The notes below the pieces were generated by a model. It worked only from the letters and a program-made list of their open reading frames with translations. It was not told the origin of the DNA and made no database searches. DNA of 61,003 nt from Deltaproteobacteria bacterium (GTDB taxonomy: Bacteria; Myxococcota_A; Polyangia; Polyangiales; JADJMO01). The DNA lies in contig JACPFM010000038.1 of the NCBI GenBank assembly GCA_016182965.1, positions 1 to 61,003 on the forward strand, in the 5' to 3' direction. The stretch's first letter is position 1, and each line of letters opens with the position of its first letter. Shown in pieces: positions 8,873 to 17,778 of the stretch. The position numbers and the translations under genes are program-made.

Positions 8873-9141
8873 TCCCCAATCGTAGCACCTACGACCGGCA
8901 GGCCCGCGATCGCCTGGCTCGTCCCGGACGCGGCGACTTGGGGCAGCTCAGCCCAGCAACCAGCCCAGCAAACGCCGAGGCCGAAGATGCCGGCGCATCG
9001 TCGTCGGCCGGCCGGGCTGGAGCTCGTGTGGTCGGGGACTTGCCGCTCGTTCAGATGGGGACGCCCGCACACCGGATCGCCGATCGCCTGCGATTTCCTC
9101 TTTAGCGGCGCCCAAGATGTGATCCACCTCGCGGCGCCATC

Positions 9142-9495
9142 GTGATCCAGGGCGCCGCCGATCGCTCCGTCCGCCGGCCGGACTTGCTCGTCCTCGACGA
9201 CGTCGGCCTCGGGCAAATCCGAAAGCGCGACGACGAGCCCACCGCTGCGCACGCGCTCTTCAACCTGCTCGATCGTCGGCACGGCAAGCTCTCGACGGCG
9301 ATCACGTCGAACATCCGCCTCAAGGAATGGGGCCGCCATCTCGGCGACCCCACGATCACCTCCGCGATCCTCGACCGGCTCGCGATGCACGCCATCCGCG
9401 TCAACATCGACGGGCCGAGCTTCCGTCAGCACATCGCCAACGAGCGCGCCAAGGAGCGCGGCGACGCCGAGCCGAGCGAGGACGACAGCGAATGA
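9142..9495 (+). pseudogene. IS21-type IstB helper ATPase, C-terminal half
   Basis: The frame starts at GTG 9142 but the homology begins at about 9175 with the Walker B strand (RRPDLLVLDDVGLG). It continues through LFNLLDRRHGKLSTAITSN, EWGRHLGDP and AMHAIRVNIDGPSFR, all hallmarks of IstB. The N-terminal domain and Walker A loop (GxxGxGKT) are missing, so it cannot hydrolyse ATP. No IstA transposase remains next to it. It is a truncated IS21-family relic. Confidence 0.8.
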
Positions 9496-9746
9496 TCGAC
9501 GACGAGATGGACCACGTCGGCGACGGCCGCTCGAGATGCCCGATCGCGACGAGCTGCCCCCTTCGGCCCTGGTCGACCGACGACGCGCGTCGCCTCATCG
9601 ACCTCCTTCACGACCTCATCGAGGCGACCTGCGCCGCGCACGCACGCGAGCTCACCACCGACTGGACGCTCGGGCCGCGGGGCGACTCGCGCGAGCGACT
9701 CGAGGACCTCGACCCCGACGACGACGACGAAGACATCCCCTGGTAG
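9492..9746 (+). CDS. Small acidic protein after the istB relic
   Basis: The ATG overlaps the istB stop (ATGA) and the frame gives 84 residues, MIDDEMDHVGDGRSRCP to an acidic end (DPDDDDEDIPW). The middle (DDARRLIDLLHDLIEATCAAH) looks like a single amphipathic helix. The overlap suggests translational coupling to the former istB gene. No family was recognised. Confidence 0.5.
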   Translation: MIDDEMDHVGDGRSRCPIATSCPLRPWSTDDARRLIDLLHDLIEATCAAHARELTTDWTLGPRGDSRERLEDLDPDDDDEDIPW

Positions 9747-9840
9747 CTCGCAGCAAGCTCGACCCCGAAGACGGCGGCGTGGATCTCGTTCCCGCCGCCG
9801 TCGGTCGTTTTGTCGCCGGACTCGGTGGCCGGAGATCGGG

Positions 9841-10188
9841 ATGGGTGGATCTGGATCCGCGCCGGAAGTGGATCACGCCGAGGGCGGCGTTGCAGACAAG
9901 GCCGCGATGCTCAGCAGGGGCACCGAGCGAAAGCGCGACGACGCCGTCTCGGCGGAGGAGGAGTTGAAGGATCCCCTCGTCCTCGAGTTCCTGGACCTGA
10001 AGGACGAGTACTCCGAGTCCGACGCCGAAGAGGCGCTCATCCACCGCCTCGCCCTCCCACCGCAACGGGCTTCTGCCATTCCGTGTACTCGTGCGCTCCG
10101 CTCGGACTCGCCTCGCTCGTCCGGCTTCGTGGACTCGGTACAGAAAAGGTCGAATCCCGTTGGGGACGCCAAGCGCGCCCCGAAGTGA
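9841..10188 (+). pseudogene. DUF1016/YhcG nuclease fragment
   Basis: Within this frame, about 9960-10060 encodes DPLVLEFLDLKDEYSESDAE followed by EALIHRL, a near-exact match to the conserved centre of the YhcG/DUF1016 PDDEXK nuclease family. Sequence before and after is unrelated, and the family is normally about 350 residues. Only this 35-residue segment survives. Confidence 0.65.
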
Positions 10189-10479
10189 CCTGGCACTCTC
10201 GGGGGGTCGTGCGTCACGTCACACCGGCTGGTCCTCCACCGATGACAAGGCGGCGGACCTCCGTGCGACACGCGCCGTTGACATGCGCGACATCATCGTG
10301 CGGTTCCCGGAGTACGCCGCCAGTGCGCGTCCTGGTCACGTGAACGGGATGCGCATCGACCACGAGCCGGTTCAAGGCTCCTGGGAGCGGGACGCGCACA
10401 CGACCTACGACGAGCTCTGGAGATCCCCCGGTTTCGTGGACATTCCGTGTAGCGTGATGCACGCGCGAGGAGTGTCCCC

Positions 10480-10776
10480 ATGGCAAGACGAAAGCGACGC
10501 AACTACACCCCGAAATTCAAGGCCGATGCAGCGCGTCTCGTGATCACGGGCGCCAAGACGGTCGCCGAGGTCGTCAAGGAGTTCGACTTGACGGAGACCG
10601 CCCTGCGAGAGTGGATCAAGCGTGCGAAGGCCGACGAGGGTGCAGGTCCGCCCGATGCGCTGACGACGGCGGAGCGCGCCGAGCTGATCGAGCTGCGAAA
10701 GCGGCTCAAACGCGTCGAGATGGAGCGCGACATCCTAAAAAAAGCCACGGCCTTCTTCGCGAAGGAGAACGCGTGA
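10480..10776 (+). CDS. IS3-family transposase OrfA
   Basis: The 98-residue protein starts with a basic patch (MARRKRRNYTPKFKADA) and has the helix-turn-helix of the family (KTVAEVVKEFDLTETALREW). A leucine-zipper-like coiled coil follows (ELRKRLKRVEMERDILKKA). It binds the IS ends and, through frameshifting, forms the N-terminal part of the OrfAB transposase. The start lies a few nt after GAGGAG. Confidence 0.92.
   Translation: MARRKRRNYTPKFKADAARLVITGAKTVAEVVKEFDLTETALREWIKRAKADEGAGPPDALTTAERAELIELRKRLKRVEMERDILKKATAFFAKENA
10737..10743 (+). promoter_or_regulatory. A7 slippery site for -1 ribosomal frameshifting
   Basis: Seven adenines sit in the orfA frame as CTA AAA AAA GCC near the end of orfA. 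OrfB lies in the -1 frame, so slippage here would give the OrfAB fusion transposase, as is standard for IS3 elements. Confidence 0.8.
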
Positions 10777-11876
10777 GGTTCGCGTTCATCGACGCGGAGA
10801 AGGGGCAGTGGCCGGTCGAGGTTCAGTGCGAGGTGCTCGGCGTCTCGCGCAGCGGCTACTACGCCTGGAAGGACCGTCCAGAGCCTCCGAGGGCGCTGGA
10901 GGACTCGGAGCTCGTCGAGGAGATCAAAGCGGCTCACAAGGCCGGCAGAGGGGCGTACGGGAGCCCACGCGTACACCGCGAGCTGAGGGCGAAGGGACGG
11001 CGCGTCGGCAGGAAGCGCATCGAGCGGCTGATGCGCCGCGAAGGCATTGTCGCTCGCAAGAAGCGGCGGTTCCGCCGTACCACCGACTCCAACCACAACC
11101 ATCCGATCGCGCCGAACGTGCTCGAACGGAACTTCGACGTGGAGCTGCCCGACGCCGCGTGGGTGACGGACGTGACCTACGTCTGGACGCTCGAGGGCTG
11201 GCTGTACCTCGCGGTGATCCTCGACCTGTTCTCGCGGCGCGTCGTTGGATGGGCGGCGAGCGCGAACAACGATCGCGCCCTCGCAATGGGAGCGCTCGAT
11301 CGCGCGGTCGCCGCGAGGGCACCCGCAGCCGGAATGATCCATCACTCCGACCGGGGCAGCGTCTACGCCAGCGGCGACTACGGCGAGGCGCTCACGAAGA
11401 TCGGCGCCGTGAAGAGCATGAGCCGAAAGGGCGACTGCTGGGACAACGCCGTCGCCGAGAGCTTCTTCGCCACCATCAAGGGCGAGATGATCGAGCACGA
11501 GGAGTACCCGACCAGGCGCGACGCCATTGCCGCGATCGGTGACTACATCGATTCGTTCTACAACCCGCGTCGTCGGCACTCGGCGATCGGCTACGTCAGT
11601 CCGATCGAGTTCGAGATGAAGTTCATGAACGAGCTCCTTGCAGAGGTCGGGCAGCCGCGCGCGCAGGCGGCTGATGACCTGCCCCCTCGGGCGCGCAAGG
11701 CACGACCGTCGAAGACCAACGATGCGCCGTCCGGGGCCGATCGACTGGCGCCATCGCGCTCGAGCCGCAACCATGCGCGTGGTGATGTTCGGCGGCTCTC
11801 GCCGGGAGGACGCGCGCGCGAACATCGAGGCAGTGCTCGGCCTCGGCGCCCTCGAGTACAACGTCGACGCCCTTGA
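10773..11876 (+). CDS. IS3-family transposase OrfB (DDE integrase domain)
   Basis: The frame is reached by -1 frameshifting at 10737-10743 or from a GTG at 10773 that overlaps the orfA stop. Counting from that GTG, the catalytic residues are Asp133 (WVTDVTYVWT), Asp193 (HHSDRGSVYAS) and Glu229 (NAVAESFFATIKGE). The last spacing is exactly 35 residues as in IS3, so the active site is intact. The HTH_21-like segment (GAYGSPRVHRELRAKG) and the end motif RRRHSAIGYVSPIEFE are present. The 80 or so residues after that motif are not IS-like and probably come from read-through into adjacent debris. Confidence 0.9.
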   Translation: MRFAFIDAEKGQWPVEVQCEVLGVSRSGYYAWKDRPEPPRALEDSELVEEIKAAHKAGRGAYGSPRVHRELRAKGRRVGRKRIERLMRREGIVARKKRRFRRTTDSNHNHPIAPNVLERNFDVELPDAAWVTDVTYVWTLEGWLYLAVILDLFSRRVVGWAASANNDRALAMGALDRAVAARAPAAGMIHHSDRGSVYASGDYGEALTKIGAVKSMSRKGDCWDNAVAESFFATIKGEMIEHEEYPTRRDAIAAIGDYIDSFYNPRRRHSAIGYVSPIEFEMKFMNELLAEVGQPRAQAADDLPPRARKARPSKTNDAPSGADRLAPSRSSRNHARGDVRRLSPGGRAREHRGSARPRRPRVQRRRP

Positions 11877-12025
11877 ACCGGCGGTAGCGCGCCCGTTCTT
11901 GCCTGCCGTGCGGGTGGGCGGCCTCGTGCTGACGCTCGATCGGGCGCGATCGCTTCGCCGACGAGGCCGCGGGAGCGTCAGTCCACGGACTGCGCCGAAG
12001 GCTCGGCGCTCGCCGCGTCCTAACG

Positions 12026-12820
12026 TCAAGTCTCGGCGGCTTCCTTCCCGCTGCAGCACTTCTTGTACTTGCGCCCGCTGCCGCACGGACAGGGATCGTT
12101 CCTGCCGACCTTGGGTGCCGACCGAACGAACGCCGTGGAGGGAGGCGGCGCGGCGATCGCCCTGCGCCGCGCCTCGGCCTCGACGAACCATCCATCCACG
12201 CGAGCCTGCAGCTCGGGAGAGAGCACGCCACCGAGATCGCGATACGCGGCGTCGAGCTCGATGAGCGCGCGCGGCCCGAACCGACCATCGAGATCGGGTT
12301 GGTGCTCTTCGAGAGCCGCCCGCAACAGCGGCAACGCGCGAACGTCGCCGTAACTGCCGAACAGCATCGCGCCGAACTCGCTCTCTTCCTCGAACACGGC
12401 TCGAAACAACGCGAAGACGCGCTCGTCGCGGACGCCAAGCTTCGCCAACACCTCGCACAGACCAAGGTCGCGCCCATCTTCGAGCGCGGCGAGCACCGGC
12501 TCGAGAACGGCGGGTCCGAAGCGTGGGAGCCGAACGACGATGCGGTCGTGCAGGATGTCGTCCGGTTCCGAGCGCGCGTACGCGCGCAGCATCGGCTCGA
12601 TCGCCTCGGGCGCGCCGATCTCGGCCAGGAGCTCCACGGCGTGAATCGGTCCCCACCCATCGCTGCCCTCGCCCTCGTAGGACCACTCCTCGGTGTCGAG
12701 CGTGTCGATGAGGCCCGCGAGGTGCGACGACGCGTCCGCGAGGATCGCGGTGCGAAGATCGCCAGGGAGCGTCGGCCCCGCGTCGCGAAGTCGTGTGAGG
12801 TTCTGTGTGGGGTCGGACAT
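12026..12820 (-). CDS. HEAT-repeat protein with C-terminal SEC-C zinc motif
   Basis: The start is ATG 12818-12820 ([15 protein letters not shown]). Residues 30-220 form helical HEAT-like pairs ([36 protein letters not shown]). The last 25 residues carry the SEC-C motif [15 protein letters not shown], which binds zinc and in SecA contacts SecB and ribosomes. Proteins of this type are common in myxobacteria and have no settled role. This is the intact parent of the fragments at 7525-7838 and 17929-17954. Confidence 0.75.
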   Translation of the reverse strand: MSDPTQNLTRLRDAGPTLPGDLRTAILADASSHLAGLIDTLDTEEWSYEGEGSDGWGPIHAVELLAEIGAPEAIEPMLRAYARSEPDDILHDRIVVRLPRFGPAVLEPVLAALEDGRDLGLCEVLAKLGVRDERVFALFRAVFEEESEFGAMLFGSYGDVRALPLLRAALEEHQPDLDGRFGPRALIELDAAYRDLGGVLSPELQARVDGWFVEAEARRRAIAAPPPSTAFVRSAPKVGRNDPCPCGSGRKYKKCCSGKEAAET

Positions 12821-12822
12821 GC

Positions 12823-12928
12823 TCAGGGTGGCTCCAGCCGCTGCTCGGCGCAGCAGCGCTTGTAATTCATCTCCCGATCCGCATGGGCAGGTCTCGCGCC
12901 GGGCGACCACGAGGCGTGCGATACGTCA
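12823..12928 (-). pseudogene. Second SEC-C motif, frameshifted fragment
   Basis: Just upstream of the SEC-C gene, one frame reads [11 protein letters not shown] and another continues [14 protein letters not shown] to a stop at 12823. Joined, they give CPCGSGxNYKRCC, a SEC-C motif. The two halves are separated by a small indel near 12870. It is the tail of another SEC-C protein whose body is missing. Confidence 0.6.
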
Positions 12929-13619
12929 TTCCTCTCGAGGCCGCTCGCGATGCTGTGTCCGGGGAGCTCTGGCCACCACGATGGACCGCTGGCGGCCGCC
13001 CGGGCCGCCCCTGGCCTGAAGTGGCGCTGTCGCTGTCGTCGATCAACAGGAGCCAATCGGCCCGGCCCACGCTGTTCGCTGCGGTGGTCAGCGCGTCTCG
13101 CTGCACCAGGATGCCCTGCCGCTCGTAGCGCTCTCGCGCGCGGCTCCACTTCATGACGATCGCGTACCGCTCGCTCGCCGCGCGAGCGCGTCGCGTCATG
13201 GTCGGATCGCCCGCAGGCAGGTAGAGCAGGTCTTCGTAACCGGCGCACGTCATGCACTCCGCCCGGCTGTCGTGTAGACGGATGAACGCCCCTCGCGGCA
13301 GCTCCTTCTGGCACTTGTCGCAGCGGGACTCGCGCTGCGGCACGAACACGAGGGGCTCGCGCGCCCCTTCCTCGTGCTCCGCGAGCTCGCGCTCCCGCAT
13401 CGCCGTGCTCACGCGGCCGAGGCCCGCGCTCACGACGCGCTCGAGGAACGGGACCTGGCCACGGCGGCAGGCTGCGACGTTCTCCGGGGTCAACCACCCG
13501 AGGCCGACCAGAACGTCGATCGAGCTGACCCAGCCCTTCTTCTTTGCTGCACGCGAGCCTGCGTCGATCACGCGCCGACGCAGCTCCTGCTCGTTTCGCG
13601 GGTCCATGCCGATGATCAC
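12867..13619 (-). pseudogene. DUF2293-type zinc-ribbon protein, C-terminus replaced
   Basis: Residues 1-185 look genuine: a helical N-terminus (ELRRRVIDAGSRAAKKKGW), CDKCQKELPRGAFIRL and CMTCAGYEDLLYLPAGD, which together give a CxxC...CxxC zinc ribbon, then TRRARAASERYAIVMKWSR and ARERYERQGILVQ, the region that precedes the DUF2293 domain. After about 13075 the frame enters unrelated sequence and ends in the SEC-C debris, so the DUF2293 domain proper is missing. The start may be ATG 13617-13619 or the fifth codon (MDPRNEQEL). Confidence 0.6.
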
Positions 13620-13743
13620 CGCCGACGCGGATCTGCGCCGCAGCGCTCCCGGCTGACCCTAGCGCGACGTTCCGGGTTTGGCTACGAATCCAGGACGAAG
13701 CGAGGGACAGAGCCGTACCCGAGGCGAAACTGGGAGGACGAAT

Positions 13744-14688
13744 GTGAGCGCCGTGCATCTCGAAGACGAGCGCGTCGCGGCCGCGCACGCCGCTCTCGTC
13801 GCCGAGGGCTCGTTCGAACCGGTCGCCGACGAACTGGCGCAGCTCTTCGCCGATCACGACCTCGTCTCGCTCGTCGAGAACCGGTGCGGCGTGCTGATCG
13901 AGCCCGCGGAGCTCGACGATGCGTCGCGGCGCAGCTGGATCGCCCGCGCGACCTACCAAGGCCGCGGGGTCGGTCCGCTGCGCTCGGCGTACGAGCGACG
14001 GTACTGGATTCGCAACGGAGGGAGCCACGTCGGGACGCTGGCGCTCTCGACGTCGCTGCCCGGAGCAGCCTCGCTCCGCGTCTCGAGCGTGTACGTACGG
14101 CCCGCCGCCCGTGGTGGGGGCGTCGGCCGTCGCGCGGTGCGCGCATGCTACGGCGCCGTGCTCGCAGCCGGGCTGCGTGGAATCCGACTCGAGACCGATT
14201 GGTGCTGGCCGCGGTCGGCCGCGTTCTACCTGAACGCCTCGATGTGGCTGCGGATGTGGAAGCGCGATCTCGAGCTGGTGCTGCGCGCGGATCTGCCCCG
14301 ATTCCGTGTCGACGTCGACGGCGACGAGGCCCGTTTCGTCGTCGATGAAGACGGCCGTGACGTCGTGATCATCGAAGCCCGCCGCCGTTCGGACCTGCTC
14401 GAATGGCGCGAGCACTTCGACGCGCCGCACGACGGCGCGCACGGCGAGATCCCGTTCATGGCTCCCGGCACGTTCGCACTCGCGCTCGCGCTACGCGGAT
14501 GGCCTCTGTTCACGAGCGCGGCGGCTCGTGACGCGCAGCTCGACGCCTGGGGCGGCGACTTCGGCGGACCGGACGAGCTGGCGGTGCGGATCCGGCAATG
14601 GGAGGCATGGACGCGCCACCAGGGATGGCGCGTGGAAACGCCCAGGATTCCGGGCGTGTCGTATCGCGCGTGGAGCGAGGAGGAGTAG
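13744..14688 (+). CDS. GNAT-family N-acetyltransferase
   Basis: The start is GTG 13744 because GGAGG lies 6 nt upstream; the open frame before it is not protein-like. The 314-residue product has a GNAT core at about residues 100-170. LRVSSVYVRPAARGGGVGRR is the acetyl-CoA-binding V-x-P-x-x-R-x-x-G-x-G/A block, and AGLRGIRLETDW with ARSAAFYLNASM-like residues completes the fold. The C-terminal 130 residues are an extra domain of unknown role. The substrate cannot be told. It is one of the few intact genes in this region. Confidence 0.8.
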   Translation: MSAVHLEDERVAAAHAALVAEGSFEPVADELAQLFADHDLVSLVENRCGVLIEPAELDDASRRSWIARATYQGRGVGPLRSAYERRYWIRNGGSHVGTLALSTSLPGAASLRVSSVYVRPAARGGGVGRRAVRACYGAVLAAGLRGIRLETDWCWPRSAAFYLNASMWLRMWKRDLELVLRADLPRFRVDVDGDEARFVVDEDGRDVVIIEARRRSDLLEWREHFDAPHDGAHGEIPFMAPGTFALALALRGWPLFTSAAARDAQLDAWGGDFGGPDELAVRIRQWEAWTRHQGWRVETPRIPGVSYRAWSEEE

Positions 14689-14981
14689 CCTCCGAACACG
14701 ACCGACCGCGAGCCGCGACGGCGGCGTCGTGTACTGGTGGGACGTGCCCGACGCAGCGCAACGAGGCGGTCGATCCCACACCGGACGACTTGGGACGCGC
14801 CGAGCAATCTACGAAACATCCCGCGGCGCCGCGCTCGGCTCCGCCGTCGTCGCGGACGACGCTTGGAGCGGCCGGACTTGCTTGGGGCGGCCGCGTCCGG
14901 TGGCCACCGCGTGAGCGCGGCGTACGCGATGCCGGTCAGGGCTCGCCCCCGGCCTGCTTGGCTGCGCCATATCATCGCCCG

Positions 14982-15521
14982 ATGACCGACAGCTCGGCCG
15001 AGACGGTGCCGACCGCACTGGCACCCACCGTACGTCTGGCGCTCCCCGATCCGAGGGGACTTGCCGAGAGAGCGTCGACAGACGGTGGTCAGCCGGAGCG
15101 CTACCGCGCGCAGGGTGTGCTCGGCCGCGGCGGCATGGGCGAGGTGCACCTCGTCGAGGACGTCATGATCGGGCGCGAGATCGCGGTGAAGACGATCGCG
15201 CCCGGCGTCGGACGCTCGAGCGATAGCCGCGCGCGGTTCCTTCGCGAGGTGCGGATCCAGGGGCAGCTCGAACATCCCTCGATCGTGCCGGTCTACGACC
15301 TCGGGATCGACTCGAGCGGCGCCGAGTACTTCACCATGAAGCGCATCGCCGGCCGGACGCTGGCCGACGTGCTCTACGCGGCTGAAGAGACGCCTCGCAG
15401 CGGCCTGCTCGCGATGTTCCGCCAGGTCTGCTCACGACGCTCGTCGCGCTCGTCGGCTCGACGCTGTACGTCCGGCGCGTCGTCGCCGTGGAGACCGAGC
15501 TGCGTCGAAGCTCGATCTTGA
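14982..15521 (+). pseudogene. Hanks-type Ser/Thr kinase, N-lobe only
   Basis: From ATG 14982 the protein has a short leader and then a kinase N-lobe: glycine loop VLGRGGMGEVHLVED, the ATP-binding Lys in REIAVKTIAPG, a C-helix Glu in FLREVRIQGQLEHPSIVPVYD, and a hinge (EYFTMKRIAGRTLADVL). It breaks off at AMFRQVC near 15430, before the catalytic HRD and DFG motifs. The remaining residues to 15521 are out of frame with anything recognisable. It is a truncated kinase. Confidence 0.8.
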
Positions 15522-15563
15522 ACAACTGGCATCTGCGCCAGATGGCGCGGATGGATGGTTGAG
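15429..15563 (+). pseudogene. Orphan membrane-segment gene end
   Basis: In the frame next to the kinase remnant, 45 codons read LLTTLVALVGSTLYVRRVVA and then VETELRRSSILNNWHLRQM, ending in TGA at 15561-15563. This is one transmembrane helix followed by an amphipathic helix, as found near the C-terminus of receptor kinases or cyclases. It directly abuts the kinase N-lobe, so it may be the other end of the same or a similar gene after an internal deletion. Confidence 0.4.
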
Positions 15564-15570
15564 ACCCGGC

Positions 15571-16074
15571 TGCACGCGCGTTGCACCTAGACCACGGCTG
15601 ATCAGTGCCGCGAGCGGCGCAGTCAGCGCCCCCAGGACAGTAGCGGTCCGGATGGCTGCGAGATCGCTGGGGCCGGTCAGCGTGAACGTTCCCGCAAGGA
15701 CCACCGGCCAGCCGAGCGCCTTCGGGTATGGAACGCACTCCATGCGTTCCCATCCCTGCTCGCACAGCAGCGCCTTCCCGTGTGTGAGGAGCGACTGCGC
15801 GGCGTGGAGGTACCACGGTTCGTCGAGGTACATCACGTGATGCGGATCGAATCCGGCCCAGCGGAGACGGAGGGCGAGCAGCGTGACCGCGCATAGCGCA
15901 ACCGCGTATGGAAGCTCCGCACGCCTGCTGGTCGACTGTCGAAGACGACGGAGCGCATCGACGACCAACCAGCCACCGCTGACGAGTGCGATCGCGAGAG
16001 CGCCTGCGAGGAGTACGGCCAGCATGCGATTACCAGACGATCAACGCCGGTTCGGGCTCACCGGCCGTCTCGGT
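15571..16074 (-). repeat. Second copy of the RCC1-end / glycosyltransferase-start segment
   Basis: This segment matches 2063-2474 at roughly nine bases in ten. It includes the last codons of the RCC1 gene, the short spacer and the first 150 or so codons of the glycosyltransferase. It contains 93 nt that the first copy lacks (about 15882-15977), in frame. Both ends of the match are abrupt. Confidence 0.85.
15590..16025 (-). pseudogene. Truncated membrane glycosyltransferase (partner of 923-2425)
   Basis: From ATG 16023-16025 the first 145 residues match the intact gene at 923-2425 (DPHHVMYLDEPWYLHAAQSL, CVPYPKALGWPVVLAGTF). Here the N-terminus has two hydrophobic segments instead of one. The match ends at SRGLGATRVQ near 15585, and the frame then reads antisense through kinase debris. 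About two thirds of the protein is missing. A remnant of the RCC1 gene end precedes it at 16030-16074. Confidence 0.8.
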
Positions 16075-16166
16075 CCAACTGCGTCGCCCACACGCGCCGC
16101 CGTCGCGTCAACGGCGACGCTGACGGAGCGTGACACGACGGTCGGTCGGCCCTGCGCGCGTTCATG

Positions 16167-16776
16167 TCATTCGTCGCTGGGCTCGCGCTCGTCGTGCGGC
16201 TTCCAGCCATGCTTGCGCAAGTGGAGTCGAATCGTTCGCGCGACCTCTTCGAGGTGCGACGCGCGCTCGTCTTCGTCGGTCGGTCGCCACGCGGGCTCGT
16301 GATCGGCGAGCACGACCTCGAGGACGCCGACTGAGCGATCCACGTGCTGGGTCGCGAGTGCGGCTATCGGTCCGGCGGCGAACGCAGGAATGTCTCCCTT
16401 GGTGTTGCTCCGCAACACGCGCGCGCGCACGCGTACGTCGATCACGTCGTCGAGCGAGGCTCGGAGCCTGCGACGTCGACCCGCGCTCACGAGGAGAGTG
16501 CCCGAGCGCACCGAAAACGTCGCGCGGCTGGGCGGCAGCCGCAACGCCGCGCGCACCGCGAGCGCGATTGCGAGCGCGATCGCGACGCCCGCAGGGACCG
16601 ACCAGTCCCTGGAAACGAAGATCCACGCGCCACGCGACCGGCCCGCCCACCAAGATCGGCAAGAACACGCGCCCGTAGCCAACTCCGCCCGACTCGTGCA
16701 GCGGCACGCTGAGATCGGGCGGAGCGAGCGACTCGGTCGCGCGATAGGGGCTCGAGCCCGCAGCATGGTCGGACAT
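16167..16776 (-). pseudogene. Two-segment membrane protein with PH-like domain, frameshifted
   Basis: The N-terminus from ATG 16774-16776 reads MSDHAAGSSPYRATESL and continues to GRVFLPILVGGPVAW. The rest lies in another frame: WIFVSRDWSVPAGVAIALA as a transmembrane helix, a beta-rich PH/YdbT-like stretch (ATFSVRSGTLLVSAGRRRRL, DVIDVRVRARVL) and an acidic to basic tail. The break coincides with a 7-nt tandem duplication at 16623-16636; removing one copy restores VAWIFVSRDW. It resembles small bacterial membrane proteins of unknown function. Confidence 0.7.
16623..16636. repeat. 7-nt tandem duplication causing a frameshift
   Basis: CCACGCG occurs twice in direct tandem (16623-16629, 16630-16636) exactly where the membrane-protein gene changes frame. 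Deleting one copy rejoins the two halves. Confidence 0.85.
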
Positions 16777-17379
16777 GGGCGCGGTCGCCGATGGTATTCG
16801 ATCTTCGAACGCGTGGGCGACGTCAACTGCATTCTCGTATCCGCACGGCCACCCCCCTGTGCTGGTCGTTCGACATCGTCCGCCAAATCCATTCGGCAGA
16901 CAGCGTCCGCCAAATCCGAGGCGCCTCGTTCCCGCTGCAGTGGTCACACTGCGTGCGGTTGCTGTCCGTGAAGAACGGTGACGACCGTACGTTCACTTGC
17001 AGCCGAACGATCCCGCGCCGGCCAACGCGAGCGGGACACACGAAATGACGAACCAAGCGGGCCGACGCGAATGCATGGGCGGTCACCCCTGCAACTTGCG
17101 AGCAAGGTGATTCACCATGATTTCGCGGCGTATGCCAGCAGCGTTCAGTCCTCATCGAGGCGTCGAGTCGGCAGACGCGTGGTCGCCACCGCGCTCTGCC
17201 CGAAGCCGAGAGGCGCGACCGGGGCAGAGCGCGAGGGTCACTGCGCGCGCACTCGGTCTTGCTGACCAGAGCTGGCTGTGACGAGCCGAGTCCGTGACGA
17301 CGATCGAGCATCGGAGAGGATGCGCCACGCGCGATTCGCGCGGCGCACCGCTCGCGGCGCCTGCGAACCGGAGGGGGAG
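16777..17379. other. Gene-poor stretch with a 14-nt direct repeat
   Basis: No convincing gene is seen. CGTCCGCCAAATCC occurs at 16877-16890 and again at 16904-16917. The copy at 16898-16921 is related to the inverted repeat at 7404-7430. The rest shows no codon pattern. Confidence 0.5.
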
Positions 17380-17706
17380 ATGCCGCTGTACTTGTCGAGA
17401 TTCAGCTACACGCCGGAGACCTGGGCCAAGCTGATCGGCAACCCGGAGGATCGCCGGAAGGCCGCTCAGTCATACATCGAGTCCGTCGGGGGGAAGTTGC
17501 ACGGGTTCTGGTACGCGTTCGGCACCCACGACGGGTTCAACCTCTGGGAGGCCCCCGACAACGTGTCGATGGCGGCGGTGGCGCTTGCGATCAGCGGTGG
17601 CGGAGCGCTCCGCTCGTTCGAGACGACGGTCCTCCTCACGGTCGAGGAGACGATGGATGCCCTGAGCAACGCCGCGCGAATCCGATACCGACCGCCGGGC
17701 GCGTAG
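17380..17706 (+). CDS. GYD-domain protein
   Basis: The start is ATG 17380, after GAGGGGGAG. The 108-residue product has the GYD-family pattern: MPLYLSRFSYTPETWAKLI, then RRKAAQSYIESVGGKLHGFW, FGTHDGFNLWEAPDNVSMAA and a C-terminal TVLLTVEETMDAL. GYD proteins are small ferredoxin-fold proteins related to dimeric alpha-beta barrels; their role is not known. It appears intact although it is surrounded by debris. Confidence 0.85.
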   Translation: MPLYLSRFSYTPETWAKLIGNPEDRRKAAQSYIESVGGKLHGFWYAFGTHDGFNLWEAPDNVSMAAVALAISGGGALRSFETTVLLTVEETMDALSNAARIRYRPPGA

Positions 17707-17778
17707 CGACGAAACCGTCCGGCGTTCGCGTAAGACGGTCTCTGCGTCGTAGAGGTCGGCCCGTTGCGACGCCAACCT

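Larger units (their letters stand above)
10437..11876 (+). mobile_element. IS3-family insertion sequence, right end not found
   Basis: Overlapping orfA and orfB with a slippery A7 tract and a DDE spacing of 35 residues identify the IS3 family. The left boundary is approximate, near GGTTTCGTGGACATTCCGTGT just upstream of orfA. I could not find its inverted partner to the right. The orfB frame runs about 80 codons beyond the usual IS3 end (after SAIGYVSPIEFE at about 11610), which suggests that the right end was lost in a rearrangement. Confidence 0.75.

Noticed and set aside
8296..10170. Repeated GTTGGGGAC/ATTGGGGAC motifs around the istB relic as possible IS21 ends
   Set aside because: The copies at 8296, 8330 and 10158 point the same way, not inward, and extend too little to define terminal repeats.
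12823..14442. A 539-codon minus-strand frame opposite the GNAT gene
   Set aside because: The GNAT frame has a clear ribosome site and family motifs; the minus frame shows none except the last few SEC-C residues.
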